Origin: Candidatus Methanoperedens sp.
GTDB lineage: Archaea > Halobacteriota > Methanosarcinia > Methanosarcinales > Methanoperedenaceae
Length of the DNA: 64,000 bases
NCBI GenBank assembly: GCA_012026795.1
Contig: VEPM01000022.1
Location: 1-64,000, forward strand
Reading direction: 5' to 3'
Below, piece by piece: positions 1 to 8,448 of this stretch. Each line of letters starts with the position of its first letter. The stretch's first letter is position 1. The position numbers and the translations under genes are program-made. The notes beneath the pieces were generated by a model, which was given only the letters and a program-made list of their open reading frames with translations, had not been told where the DNA came from and did no database searches.

Positions 1-188
1 AATTTTAAAAAACGATAAGCATAGGACTAACCGTTTGTTAGGCTAACACACATATGGGCAATAGATAGCGGATTTTCGATCATCTTTGAAAGGTGAGTTT
101 GAAATTTAAAGCAAAATGACCATTAATATTGACTTTACATAACATATATAACATATGATATTTAAAAATTAATAAAGGAGAATTAAAA

Positions 189-389
189 ATGGATTGCTGT
201 GGACCAAGTAAACCGAAAGAAACAGACAAAGAAATAAAACAGGAACAAACAGGCACTGAAAAAAATTCTGTCGTAAAAGAACAACAACATAGTGGCGGTT
301 GCTGCGGCGGCGGAATGAAAGATATGTTAGTACACATTGTGTTGATGGTCATAATAGTTGTGGCAATATCCTATTTTACAAGAGGATGA
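189..389 (+). CDS. Small Cys-rich single-span membrane protein
   Basis: A 66-residue protein that opens with MDCCGPSKP, has a charged middle, then a second GGCCGGG cluster and one membrane span near the C-terminus (about residues 45-63). A good AAAGGAG ribosome binding site precedes the ATG. The two paired-cysteine clusters suggest metal or heme-related thiol chemistry at the membrane, but I do not recognise a named family. It is followed at once by a Met/Cys-rich secreted protein and probably shares its transcript. A TATA-like stretch lies at about 143-150, with a lone TTTACA half-site at 134-139. Confidence 0.7.
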   Translation: MDCCGPSKPKETDKEIKQEQTGTEKNSVVKEQQHSGGCCGGGMKDMLVHIVLMVIIVVAISYFTRG

Positions 390-391
390 AT

Positions 392-742
392 ATGAAAAGG
401 AATACTGTTCTGATTATTGGAATCATGGCTACAATTATGGTATTTGGCGCCGCTGTCGCGCTTGCTCAGAATTCAAGTGAGAATAAAAAAGATCCGGAAA
501 ATCTTGAATGCACTCCTGAAATAATGAAAGATATGCCACAGAACTGCCCTGAGCAGATGATGCAGTCCGGCGCCTGTGAAAATATGATGAAAGGCGCAAA
601 GGATTGTAATGAAATGATGGGTAATAAAAAGCCAACTGAGGAAAATAATAATACAGTCGGCGAGAGTCATTGTGGAGGTATGGAATCTGGCATGGGTTCA
701 ATGATGGGTTCAGGCCGCACAGATACGAAAGGAATGATGTGA
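392..742 (+). CDS. Secreted Met/Cys-rich protein, possible metal binder
   Basis: A 116-residue exported protein. The N-terminus (MKRNTVLIIG to VALAQ) is a clear signal peptide or anchor. The rest is rich in methionine and cysteine, with many EMM, QMM, GMGSMMG and C-x-n-C motifs and a SHCGGMESG segment. This composition is typical of extracytoplasmic copper or silver binders, which is inference here. An AGAGG motif 6 nt upstream supports the ATG at 392; an in-frame ATG at 386 overlaps the previous stop. It follows the Cys-rich gene at 189 with no gap. Confidence 0.65.
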   Translation: MKRNTVLIIGIMATIMVFGAAVALAQNSSENKKDPENLECTPEIMKDMPQNCPEQMMQSGACENMMKGAKDCNEMMGNKKPTEENNNTVGESHCGGMESGMGSMMGSGRTDTKGMM

Positions 743-873
743 TACTTTTTGTTTCCAATCATAAACTATGAAGACCAAAATCATAATCGATAATAATACA
801 ATTATTCCAGAATTTTCACTTACCTTATAGTGGGCAAAGTATAAGATAATCTACCTATCGTTTGTTTAATATT

Positions 874-2133
874 TCACAATGACCTTGCCACCTTATCCAT
901 GATAGTATGATCCTCGCCGAGCTTGCGGATAGAATCACAATGCGTGCAGAGTTCGGAAAATAAAATATATGCTATTTTAATCCCATTCTGTGTCATGAGA
1001 GCCGGTCTTTTTAATTGGGCGATTATTTCTTTTTCTCTTTGATCGGGTGCAACCAGATATAGTGATACCTTTTCGGATTTCGAAAGTGTAAGTGCTAAAT
1101 CGGTAAGGCGCAGAATGCCAGAATATATCGATGTGCTTTTCTCTACTTCGTAGGCGCTCACAAATTTATTTGTTCCTTTCTCAAACCAGATCACATCAAT
1201 TAGAGCTATAGTTTTCTTTATTTCATTTCCAATTTCTATTTCTGGAAGTTCGGGTAAAGAAATAAATGAAAAGCTTTCGTCGTTGTACGATTTCGCCCTA
1301 TCATTGGAGGCTACAACAACATCGTATCCAAGGGATTTTCCGATCTTCATCAATAAATATTGGATTTTTGTATGTGTATGCTCTTCTTCTACCTCAATCT
1401 GTACATCTTGATGTCTTTTCTGGATTAATTTTTCTCTCTTTTTATCCTCTTTTTCCAGGATTACCTGAACATTTTCTTCAATAACTATTTTCCCTATGCC
1501 AATATCAAAAAACAAACCCGTGATTGCTCCCAGGTCCTTTGATAGTAAATTCTTAAATTGATTATTGACCCTCAGGATTGTGTCCCTCATTTCCAAATAA
1601 TCATCCCATGAGCCCAAGTTTTTCTTATCTTTAAATAATAAGTTATATCCCTTCACTACCGCTGTGTTAAATGGCGGGATAATTGTTGGATGAATAAAGT
1701 AAAGTATGTTTGCTACTGAAGGACCCAGCCCTTTAATATTTTGATGGGATAATTTAATTATCTCTTTAATGATCTGTTCCTCATTTGTTTTAAGGCATGA
1801 TTCCAGGAATTGGCCAAAAAAAATTTTATTTGCATCGTTCTCATAAATATCAGGGATCCTGAGTTTTGGTTTCCAGTAGAATGGGTGTGCTGCTCCTTCA
1901 AAGACCTGCTTTTGTTCTGTTATGGCATTCAGGACTACTTCAAGGGAGGAACCCTTAAAATCGTTAGGGAAAATATCTTCTTTAATATCCTTTATGACCT
2001 GTTCAACGCCTCTACGTATTGCTCCAAAGGCTTTTAGCCGTGCTTCATTGTTAATGAACCAGGTGTTGTATACGCTTTCGGGATCATTTTTATATGCCTG
2101 TATGATGAATTGGATTTTTTCTGGATCAGTCAT
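874..2133 (-). CDS. Predicted PD-(D/E)XK nuclease with helix-hairpin-helix-like region
   Basis: A 419-residue solitary minus-strand gene. The middle holds [17 protein letters not shown] (about residues 133-150), resembling a helix-hairpin-helix DNA-binding turn. The C-terminal third holds IDVIWFEKG followed by [18 protein letters not shown], the D...ExE arrangement seen in restriction-endonuclease-like proteins of the EVExSTSIYSG type. A charged linker joins the halves. I infer a DNA-acting nuclease, perhaps in repair or defence. No methyltransferase partner is nearby, and it sits opposite in strand to its neighbours, so it may be an acquired gene. Confidence 0.6.
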   Translation of the reverse strand: MTDPEKIQFIIQAYKNDPESVYNTWFINNEARLKAFGAIRRGVEQVIKDIKEDIFPNDFKGSSLEVVLNAITEQKQVFEGAAHPFYWKPKLRIPDIYENDANKIFFGQFLESCLKTNEEQIIKEIIKLSHQNIKGLGPSVANILYFIHPTIIPPFNTAVVKGYNLLFKDKKNLGSWDDYLEMRDTILRVNNQFKNLLSKDLGAITGLFFDIGIGKIVIEENVQVILEKEDKKREKLIQKRHQDVQIEVEEEHTHTKIQYLLMKIGKSLGYDVVVASNDRAKSYNDESFSFISLPELPEIEIGNEIKKTIALIDVIWFEKGTNKFVSAYEVEKSTSIYSGILRLTDLALTLSKSEKVSLYLVAPDQREKEIIAQLKRPALMTQNGIKIAYILFSELCTHCDSIRKLGEDHTIMDKVARSL

Positions 2134-2351
2134 TGCTCTAAAATCCCTCTTATTTTAGTGAGTTACTTATGATATTAAACTTATTAAGGATATGGCGCTA
2201 AAACCCATATAACCACTAACAAAGCTATCATCATAGAACTGCTGGAAAACAGAATAAGAAAATATATTTCGAACTTTTAAAGGAAAAACATACTTTTATT
2301 TGTATTTTTAAAGCACAACCCACATTAAAAAGCACATCCTTTTAGATAATA
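2134..2351. other. Non-coding stretch upstream of the ccm cluster
   Basis: AT-rich sequence between the start of the minus-strand nuclease gene and the ccmE regulatory region. The full gap to ccmE is 347 bp. I see no ORF or RNA gene in this part. The remainder of the gap holds the inverted repeat at 2352-2393 and the two palindromic operators described separately. Confidence 0.6.
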
Positions 2352-2393
2352 GTGACCGGAAAACTATCCTATACTTTTTCCACCCCCGGTCAC
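2352..2393. repeat. 8-bp inverted repeat upstream of ccmE
   Basis: GTGACCGG at 2352-2359 is matched by CCGGTCAC at 2386-2393, separated by a pyrimidine-rich 26-nt loop. It lies just upstream of the first ccmE operator. It could be a weak terminator for upstream transcription or a second protein-binding site. Confidence 0.45.
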
Positions 2394-2402
2394 AGCCACC
2401 TC

Positions 2403-2419
2403 TTTACACCCACCGTAAA
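2403..2419. promoter_or_regulatory. Operator 1 of ccmE (TTTACA-N5-CGTAAA)
   Basis: A 17-bp palindrome with one mismatch, TTTACA-CCCAC-CGTAAA. It ends one base before the ccmE TATA box, so it covers the region where TFB would contact DNA. Same motif as at 2432, 10134, 24682-24738, 28916 and 29702. Confidence 0.75.
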
Positions 2420-2420
2420 C

Positions 2421-2428
2421 TATAAATA
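2421..2428 (+). promoter_or_regulatory. TATA box of the ccmE-ccmF transcript
   Basis: TATAAATA lies 53 bp upstream of the ccmE ATG and is sandwiched between two copies of the TTTACA-N5-TGTAAA palindrome. With archaeal spacing, transcription would start at about 2450, just after operator 2. Confidence 0.7.
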
Positions 2429-2431
2429 TAC

Positions 2432-2448
2432 TTTACACCCATTGTAAA
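2432..2448. promoter_or_regulatory. Operator 2 of ccmE (perfect TTTACA-N5-TGTAAA)
   Basis: A perfect palindrome, TTTACA-CCCAT-TGTAAA; the arms extend to 9 bp each (TAC...GTA outside). It sits between the TATA box and the expected start of transcription, a position where a bound protein would block RNA polymerase. Confidence 0.8.
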
Positions 2449-2480
2449 GTAGATGATTATGAGTAAATGAGATGTGAAAC

Positions 2481-2891
2481 ATGAACCGGAAACAAAGAAA
2501 CATGCTTGGTGTCGGGATAGTAGTTATACTTATATTATTTCTTGGAGTGCAAAGTTTCAGTAACGCGCTCTCATTTTACTATGAAGTGGATGAGTTTGTT
2601 CAGAAAGCTGATACATTGGATGGTAAAATCGTAAATGTTAATGGCACCATACTGAAGGGATCGACGGTCTGGGTGCCGGAAAAAGCCTTACTGACATTTA
2701 AACTTGTGGATAAGAATTCTTCAATCACTGTCGTATCAAACCAGGGAATGCCGGGAAATTATAAAGAGGGGATCCCGGCAGTTGTAACAGGAATTTACGT
2801 AAATGGTACTTTCGAGGCAACCCAGGTCGTTACAAAATGTCCTTCCAAATATGGCGGTGATCTTGATCACGGAGATCATAACGAAACATAA
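2481..2891 (+). CDS. ccmE: Cytochrome c maturation heme chaperone CcmE (archaeal CxxxY type)
   Basis: A 136-residue membrane-anchored heme chaperone. An N-terminal span (about residues 8-28) is followed by an OB-fold domain with the family pattern DGKIVNVNGTIL and YVNGTFEATQVVTKCPSKY. Bacterial CcmE binds heme covalently through His in HxxxY. Here the motif is CPSKY, that is CxxxY, as known for archaeal and some bacterial CcmE. It takes heme for transfer to apocytochromes through CcmF. It heads the plus-strand ccm run, 14 nt before ccmF, and has two palindromic operators around its TATA box. Confidence 0.93.
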   Translation: MNRKQRNMLGVGIVVILILFLGVQSFSNALSFYYEVDEFVQKADTLDGKIVNVNGTILKGSTVWVPEKALLTFKLVDKNSSITVVSNQGMPGNYKEGIPAVVTGIYVNGTFEATQVVTKCPSKYGGDLDHGDHNET

Positions 2892-2905
2892 AAAGGAGAA
2901 AAAAA

Positions 2906-4912
2906 ATGGAATTAGGTGAAACAACATTAATTATCGCACTGTTATTGACCGTATACGCACTCGTTGCGCATATAATCGGGATATGGAAAAAGAAAAATGA
3001 GCTTATCGACAGCGGCAGGATCGCCATAATCGGCATCGGGGTGCTGACCACTATTGCTTCAATCTGGCTTTTTAATCTGTTTATTAACCGCAACTTCCAG
3101 TATGAGTATGTGGCATTGTACAGCAGTCTTGACCTTCCCATGTTATATACGATCTCAGCTTTCTGGGCAGGAGCTGACGGTTCATTACTGCTCTGGGCAT
3201 GGCTTATTTCGATCTATATTGCTATGATAGCAGTCCGGGGAAAATCCTACGATAATCTGATGAGACATGCTATGGTCATAATTCTTGCCACTCTTTCTTA
3301 TTTCTTCTATATGTTACTTACAGTCTCGCGTCCATTCAGGATGCTTGACTTCATGCCAGCGGATGGGAATGGCTTAAATCCCATACTCCAAGATCCCGGA
3401 ATGTTTTTCCATCCTCCTACGCTTTTCTGGGGTTATGCCGGGGTATTGATCCCATTCGCCCTGATGATCGCGGGGATATATCTTACAGATGATACATGGA
3501 CATATCGCGCGCGCCGCTGGGCGCTCTGGGCATGGCTTGGACTGGCTCTTGGCAACATGTTCGGGAGCTGGTGGGCATATACGGTGCTCAACTGGGGCGG
3601 GTTCTGGGGCTGGGATCCTGTTGAGAACGCTTCATTCCTTCCCTGGCTAACTATGACCGCATTCTACCACAGCACTATGATACAGGAACGTAAGGGCGGG
3701 ATGAAGTTCTGGAATATCCTTCTCATCCTTTTCACATGGGAGCTTACGGTTTATGGTACGCTCCTTACCCGGAGCGGTATAATCGCTTCTGTCCATACTT
3801 TCGGGCAGTCTGTGACCGCTCCTTATTATATCAACTACATGATCGTAGTACTTGCAGTCTCCCTGGCTCTTGTGGCATGGAAATACAATACGATAAAAAG
3901 CAAGAAAATCCTGGAATCTCTTGTATCCCGTGAAGCGAGTTTTCTATATAATAACTGGATATTCATGGCCTCTACAGTATCAGTGTTGTGGGGAACCTCA
4001 TATCCTCTCCTTTCTGAAGCATTCCGCGGCTATAAGGTGATGGTTGGGCCGAGTTTCTACAACCAGGTAAATGTACCTCTTGGTATAGCGCTTCTATTTC
4101 TAATGGGTATATGTCCTCTCATAGCATGGAGGAAGGCATCTGTTTCTCATCTTGAGCGAAACTTTACAAAGCCTCTTGCAGCAGCGGTTATTGCAATGAT
4201 AATCGCTTTTGCCATCGGAATACGGGATTTCTATGCGCAGGTCGCAGTGGTAGGCAGTTTACTTGTCATCTCAACCCATCTTCTGGATGTTTCCAGGATA
4301 GTGAACAAGCAGAAAAAGCTGGAAGATAAAGGAGTATTAAAGAATATTTACAGGGCATTCATGAACAACCGCCGTACCTTTGGAGGCTACCTGTGCCATA
4401 TTGGAATCCTTATGATAATCGTGTCAGCCGCAGGTGCTGTAGTGTATGCGCAGGATGGGACATTTAACATGAGGATCGGCGGCACATACAGCGTGGGCGA
4501 TTATGATTTCAAACTCACAAGTATCGACCAGTATCCACAAAACAATAGGGAGGTGCAGGCTGCATATTTTGATGTTTATAAGAACGGAGAGAGAATTTTG
4601 ACAAAAGCCACGGCGCTCATGTATTATTATTCAAAGCAGCAAAACACCAATGTCAAACCTATGGCTTATACAGTGGGCATTGATGACCTGTATTTCTCAG
4701 CCCAGGCCATAACGGCTGATAGTGCAACTATTAAACTCAAAGTGATGCCATTGATGTTCCTGATGTGGCTGGGTGGATTCCACGTGCTTATACTGGGAAT
4801 AGTGATATGCCTGTCAACTGTTGTACCGATAAGGAGAAAAATAGCATCTGATGATATAAATATAAATCAAAACATTCAAAAATTATCTACGGAGAGTATA
4901 CATGATATATAA
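2906..4912 (+). CDS. ccmF: Cytochrome c heme lyase subunit CcmF
   Basis: A 668-residue polytopic membrane protein with the usual CcmF length. The WWD heme-handling domain is visible as NWGGFWGWDPVENASFLPWL near residues 230-250, after GSWWAYTV. A large extracytoplasmic loop precedes the last span. It attaches heme delivered by CcmE to CXXCH apocytochromes. A strong AAAGGAG site precedes the ATG. Its end overlaps the first ccmH-like gene by 11 nt, indicating coupling. The ABC pair ccmA/ccmB is not in this window. Confidence 0.95.
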   Translation: MELGETTLIIALLLTVYALVAHIIGIWKKKNELIDSGRIAIIGIGVLTTIASIWLFNLFINRNFQYEYVALYSSLDLPMLYTISAFWAGADGSLLLWAWLISIYIAMIAVRGKSYDNLMRHAMVIILATLSYFFYMLLTVSRPFRMLDFMPADGNGLNPILQDPGMFFHPPTLFWGYAGVLIPFALMIAGIYLTDDTWTYRARRWALWAWLGLALGNMFGSWWAYTVLNWGGFWGWDPVENASFLPWLTMTAFYHSTMIQERKGGMKFWNILLILFTWELTVYGTLLTRSGIIASVHTFGQSVTAPYYINYMIVVLAVSLALVAWKYNTIKSKKILESLVSREASFLYNNWIFMASTVSVLWGTSYPLLSEAFRGYKVMVGPSFYNQVNVPLGIALLFLMGICPLIAWRKASVSHLERNFTKPLAAAVIAMIIAFAIGIRDFYAQVAVVGSLLVISTHLLDVSRIVNKQKKLEDKGVLKNIYRAFMNNRRTFGGYLCHIGILMIIVSAAGAVVYAQDGTFNMRIGGTYSVGDYDFKLTSIDQYPQNNREVQAAYFDVYKNGERILTKATALMYYYSKQQNTNVKPMAYTVGIDDLYFSAQAITADSATIKLKVMPLMFLMWLGGFHVLILGIVICLSTVVPIRRKIASDDININQNIQKLSTESIHDI

Positions 4913-5324
4913 AGTTGTTTCAATTTGGTTCCTTCTTCTTGTATTTGCAGTGCCGGTACTGGCAGTGACCGAGGAAGAGATATTTACAAACCTGAACTGC
5001 CCGGATAAAGAAGGCTGTACTATGATCGTTGTCGATTGCACGTGTCCGAGCTCGCTTGAAATAAAAGATAAGGTCAGGGCAATGCTTGGCCAGGGCCTTT
5101 CCGAGAAAAAGATATATGATAAATTGATGGCAGAATACGGAAAAGGTGTTCTTGCCACGCCCCCGAAAGAAGGGTTTGACTGGATAGTATGGCTCGCTCT
5201 TCCTGCTGGTGTGATCGTGGGAGGGGTTGTTGTTTATAAGATCAGCAAGAAGAGAATGGATGAGAACGAAGAATTTGAACTGGAATATGAAAAATTTTTG
5301 CAGGAGAAAGACAAAAATGAATAA
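4902..5324 (+). CDS. CcmH-like thiol protein, copy 1
   Basis: A 140-residue protein with a signal peptide (MIYKVVSIWF to VLAVT), a short extracytoplasmic helical domain, one C-terminal span (about residues 94-113) and a cytoplasmic charged tail. This is CcmH topology. The usual LRCxxC motif is changed to LNCPDKEGCTMIVVDCTCPS, which has four cysteines. CcmH keeps apocytochrome thiols reduced. It overlaps ccmF and the next gene, and a related copy lies at 7027, so the module appears to have been duplicated. Confidence 0.8.
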   Translation: MIYKVVSIWFLLLVFAVPVLAVTEEEIFTNLNCPDKEGCTMIVVDCTCPSSLEIKDKVRAMLGQGLSEKKIYDKLMAEYGKGVLATPPKEGFDWIVWLALPAGVIVGGVVVYKISKKRMDENEEFELEYEKFLQEKDKNE

Positions 5325-6963
5325 ACTATTATCAATTTTTATAATACTTGTTATTTTCACAGGCGCAGCATCCGCTGCTAATATAAACGGCAGTGTTGTA
5401 TCTTCCGGGAAAAAACTTCCTGACCAGAAAGTTGAACTGAGCAGGGTAAACACCACACAGAGCGCTGAAACAGGTGTAGTATATAACTTCATTCCGCTTT
5501 CGGATATAACAACTGATAAAGAAGGGAGTTATGCCTTTACTGACCTTAATAATGGCATGTACAGGATAAATGTGACATATAATGGAACAATATACGGAGA
5601 AAATATCGGATTGCAGGGCAATGCAATTGTGAATTTCAATCTATCAGAGAAAATAGAAGGATATGTCAGGAAAGCAAATACTACCCTTGAAGGAATTCCT
5701 GTAAGCCTCATGGATGTGATCGGGATCGAATTAATGAATACTACCACCGATAAGAACGGTAAATATTCCTTCAACAGTGTCAATGCGGGGCAGAGTTACC
5801 TGTTAGGGGTGAATTATACTGATGTACCATACACAAAACAGGTTAATGCATCAGAAAAAGCCAATATCACAGTTTACGAATCCACTAAAAACGGGGATGT
5901 CCTGACAGTGAGTATCGACCACATCGTACTTTCAAAAGCAGCGAACGGGATAAAAATTGATGAATTTGTCGAATTCCTGAATACGGGAGATAAAGTCTTT
6001 TTCAGTAAAGACAGGGCATATGTCGGCATTTCAACTCCTGAGGGTATAACGAGGTTCCAGACAGATGCAATGGAGTGCTGTTTGCAAAGGGAGAAAGATT
6101 CAGCATGGATAGATCCCATGAACCCTATAATGCCCGGTGAAACATATAGTGCGCAGATATCATATATTTTTAATCCGGAATCAACAAAAGACATATTTTT
6201 TAAGGGTATGATCTACAATACTTCATACATCACAATCCTTTCTGACAAAAATAACGGTTTTGGAATAGAAAACCAATTTGGTAATAAGGAAGTACTACCA
6301 AGGGAGGGAAAAGAATTCGAAGTCTTAACCTTCACGAATGTGCCAAGAGAGCAGGGACTGGAGATCCGGATAAACGGGTATGTTCCTTCAAAGACAGGAA
6401 GCGATGAGGATTTCAATTATATGATTCCTATCGCTGCTATTGTATTAATCGGGGCTGTCTCATATCCATTCCTTAAAAACAAAATTGGCAAAAAGCCAAA
6501 AAGACGCCTTATTAAAGTAGTACCGGCAATGAAAACGTCTATCGACGAGCCTCTGGAAGCAGTTGATGATATCTCGCAGCCGGATGTTGTATCAGAGCAT
6601 GTACCAGGAAAAGATATCACCGAAATGTCATTCGATGAATTGATTGTTGAAAAGAATGCATCATTTGAATCGATACTTGCTCTTGAAAATAAATTCAATA
6701 CAGGAGAAATTGCGGAAAAAGAATATAAGGAACTCAAGAAAGCCCATAAAGAAAATGCAACGCTTGTCCTGAAACAATTAAAAGAAACAGCGTTAAACCT
6801 TGATCTTGATCAGCCTGTAACAGCGCTTGAAAAAACGATAGCGCATATAGGTGACATAGATATCCTGGAAAATCTGCTTGACCGGGAAAAAGAAGGAGAA
6901 AACAGGGTAGAATTAAAGGAGATTATTGAACAGAGAATAGATGATATCGAACGCAATGAGTAA
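5317..6963 (+). CDS. Membrane-anchored AMECC protein with two carboxypeptidase-regulatory-like domains, copy 1
   Basis: 548 residues from the ATG at 5317, which overlaps the previous stop and has AGGAG upstream. Order: signal peptide; two prealbumin-like domains (about 20-110 and 115-190, with TTDKEGSYAFTDL and TTDKNGKYSFNSV); a beta-rich domain carrying the hallmark TDAMECCLQ near residue 250; a span at about 367-385; and a charged helical cytoplasmic tail with FNTGEIAEKEYKELKKAH, similar to tails of CcmI-like biogenesis proteins. The AMECC domain and tail recur in the gene at 7512. I infer an apocytochrome-handling role that would pair with the CcmH-like protein; the exact function is unknown. 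Confidence 0.7.
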   Translation: MNKLLSIFIILVIFTGAASAANINGSVVSSGKKLPDQKVELSRVNTTQSAETGVVYNFIPLSDITTDKEGSYAFTDLNNGMYRINVTYNGTIYGENIGLQGNAIVNFNLSEKIEGYVRKANTTLEGIPVSLMDVIGIELMNTTTDKNGKYSFNSVNAGQSYLLGVNYTDVPYTKQVNASEKANITVYESTKNGDVLTVSIDHIVLSKAANGIKIDEFVEFLNTGDKVFFSKDRAYVGISTPEGITRFQTDAMECCLQREKDSAWIDPMNPIMPGETYSAQISYIFNPESTKDIFFKGMIYNTSYITILSDKNNGFGIENQFGNKEVLPREGKEFEVLTFTNVPREQGLEIRINGYVPSKTGSDEDFNYMIPIAAIVLIGAVSYPFLKNKIGKKPKRRLIKVVPAMKTSIDEPLEAVDDISQPDVVSEHVPGKDITEMSFDELIVEKNASFESILALENKFNTGEIAEKEYKELKKAHKENATLVLKQLKETALNLDLDQPVTALEKTIAHIGDIDILENLLDREKEGENRVELKEIIEQRIDDIERNE

Positions 6964-6971
6964 ATATGTGT

Positions 6972-6997
6972 GAGATCGCGGGAAAAACCCGCATCTC
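6972..6997 (+). terminator. Intercistronic hairpin between the two CcmH modules
   Basis: GAGAT-(C)-GCGGG, loop AAAAA, CCCGC-ATCTC gives a 10-bp stem with one bulged base, starting 9 nt after the stop of the preceding gene. There is no long T-tract, so it may attenuate, process or stabilise the mRNA rather than end it. It also argues that the next gene starts at 7027 and not at an upstream GTG at 6970. Confidence 0.55.
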
Positions 6998-7026
6998 TGT
7001 TTAATATTGCCTGCACGGATACGGAG

Positions 7027-7518
7027 ATGAAAATAAAAATACAGGGTGCGATTATGCTGTCTATATTTCTGATATCGGCGATTGGTCCGGCACGGGCTGA
7101 TGAAGGAATGGCCTCAGACATTATTTGCCCCTGTGAATGCGCCATGGTTATTTCAACCTGTGACTGTTCGACTGCAATACAGGTTAAAAAAGAGATTGCT
7201 CAAATGAAGGATAAAGGTTTTTCAGAAAAGCAGATATTTTCAGCGCTTCAGGCAGAGTATGGCACAGAAATACTGGTGCATCCTGAGAAAACGATTTCAT
7301 CATCATTAGTGGTTGCCGGCGTATCGTTGGCAATTCTATTTGTGTTTCTTGGATACATTTTTTCCAAAAAAACAAGAATAGATATTATACCTGATATAAA
7401 GAAGTATGAACAACAGTTTGAAGAAGAATACAGGAATTTTGTTTCTGAAATTGAGGACTCAGATAAGAATGTAAACCATATTCCTGAGGATACACCAATT
7501 CAGGAGGATAAGTGGTAA
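7027..7518 (+). CDS. CcmH-like thiol protein, copy 2
   Basis: 163 residues from the ATG at 7027 (GGAG just upstream; MKIKIQGAIM to GPARA is a signal peptide). The cysteine motif is CPCECAMVISTCDCSTA, close to the archaeal CcmH pattern. Then come the helical segment KGFSEKQIFSALQAEYG, a span at about residues 95-113 and a cytoplasmic tail. It parallels the protein at 4902 in order and topology but differs in cysteine spacing, so the two copies may act on different thiol substrates. It overlaps the following gene by 7 nt. Confidence 0.8.
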   Translation: MKIKIQGAIMLSIFLISAIGPARADEGMASDIICPCECAMVISTCDCSTAIQVKKEIAQMKDKGFSEKQIFSALQAEYGTEILVHPEKTISSSLVVAGVSLAILFVFLGYIFSKKTRIDIIPDIKKYEQQFEEEYRNFVSEIEDSDKNVNHIPEDTPIQEDKW

Positions 7519-8426
7519 TCGTTGTAAGGGGATACATTTCCATATTCATGGCGTTATTATTTTTGATAAATATAGCTGCTGCCCGGGTTGATGATAAAAC
7601 CACAGATGGAAATAAAACTGAAACTATGGACAATATAAGTGTCGCTCTTGACCATATTTTCATATCCAGTAAAAATAATTCAATTGATATTTCCGAGATA
7701 GTCGTATTCAGGAATGAGGGTAAAGAGATATATTACAGCACGGAAAACCATACTTTCTTTGCCATTTCAACCCCGATGGATGCTAAAAATTTAAAAACCG
7801 AGGCAATGGAGTGCTGCCTTGTGCAGGATGAAGGAATAGTGTATATGGATCCGATGAAATCCATAAAGCCCGGTGAAAACTTCGAGATGAAGATATCATA
7901 TACACTTATTCCCCAGGATAAAGAATATGTGTTCAATAAAAGCGCCATATACAATACCTCTTCTATTTCGATGTTCATTGATAGAACAAGTGGAATGGAT
8001 ATCGAAGAAAAATCAGAGATTATGACACTTTCAGGAAAAGAATACAAAGTCGTCAATTTTAATAATCTCCTGGTCGGGGAGAATGTCAGCATTCCGGTAA
8101 AATTGGCACAGGAGCCTGATTATCGATATGCAGGGATCGGATTGTTCTTTCTGGTATCAACCGGCTTAATTTATTGTTTCAGGGATAAAATATCATGGAG
8201 AAGAAAAAAAGAGCCCACGCTTGAAGAACTTGAGATTGAGAAAAGAAAAATTTTCAATACAATTCACGGATTTGAAAAACATGCAGGAACCGAACATTCG
8301 GAAGAATACAGGAAATTAATGGAAGAGTACAGGCAGAAAGTCATCAGGATTTTTATTAATATCGATAACTTAAAAAACAAAAGTCAGTCCGGACCTGTTC
8401 AGACGGGGATGAAACAGATAAAATAG
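7512..8426 (+). CDS. Membrane-anchored AMECC protein, copy 2
   Basis: 304 residues from a GTG start with AGGAGG four nt upstream. It has a signal peptide, an extracytoplasmic domain with ISVALDHIFIS, TEAMECCLVQ (near residue 97) and SIKPGENFEMKISYT, a span at about 205-222, and a charged cytoplasmic tail. The extracytoplasmic part aligns with residues 190-360 of the protein at 5317 (SIDHIVLS, TDAMECCLQ, PGETYSAQISY), but the two N-terminal beta-sandwich domains are missing. It is the second half of a duplicated CcmH-plus-AMECC module. No named function. Confidence 0.7.
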   Translation: MVIVVRGYISIFMALLFLINIAAARVDDKTTDGNKTETMDNISVALDHIFISSKNNSIDISEIVVFRNEGKEIYYSTENHTFFAISTPMDAKNLKTEAMECCLVQDEGIVYMDPMKSIKPGENFEMKISYTLIPQDKEYVFNKSAIYNTSSISMFIDRTSGMDIEEKSEIMTLSGKEYKVVNFNNLLVGENVSIPVKLAQEPDYRYAGIGLFFLVSTGLIYCFRDKISWRRKKEPTLEELEIEKRKIFNTIHGFEKHAGTEHSEEYRKLMEEYRQKVIRIFINIDNLKNKSQSGPVQTGMKQIK

Positions 8427-8448
8427 AATGAAATAGGGAGGATTAGTA

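Noticed and set aside
5227-5316. Longer N-terminus of the AMECC protein starting at 5227
   Set aside because: It lies inside the CcmH-like gene and would bury the signal peptide; the ATG at 5317 has a ribosome site.
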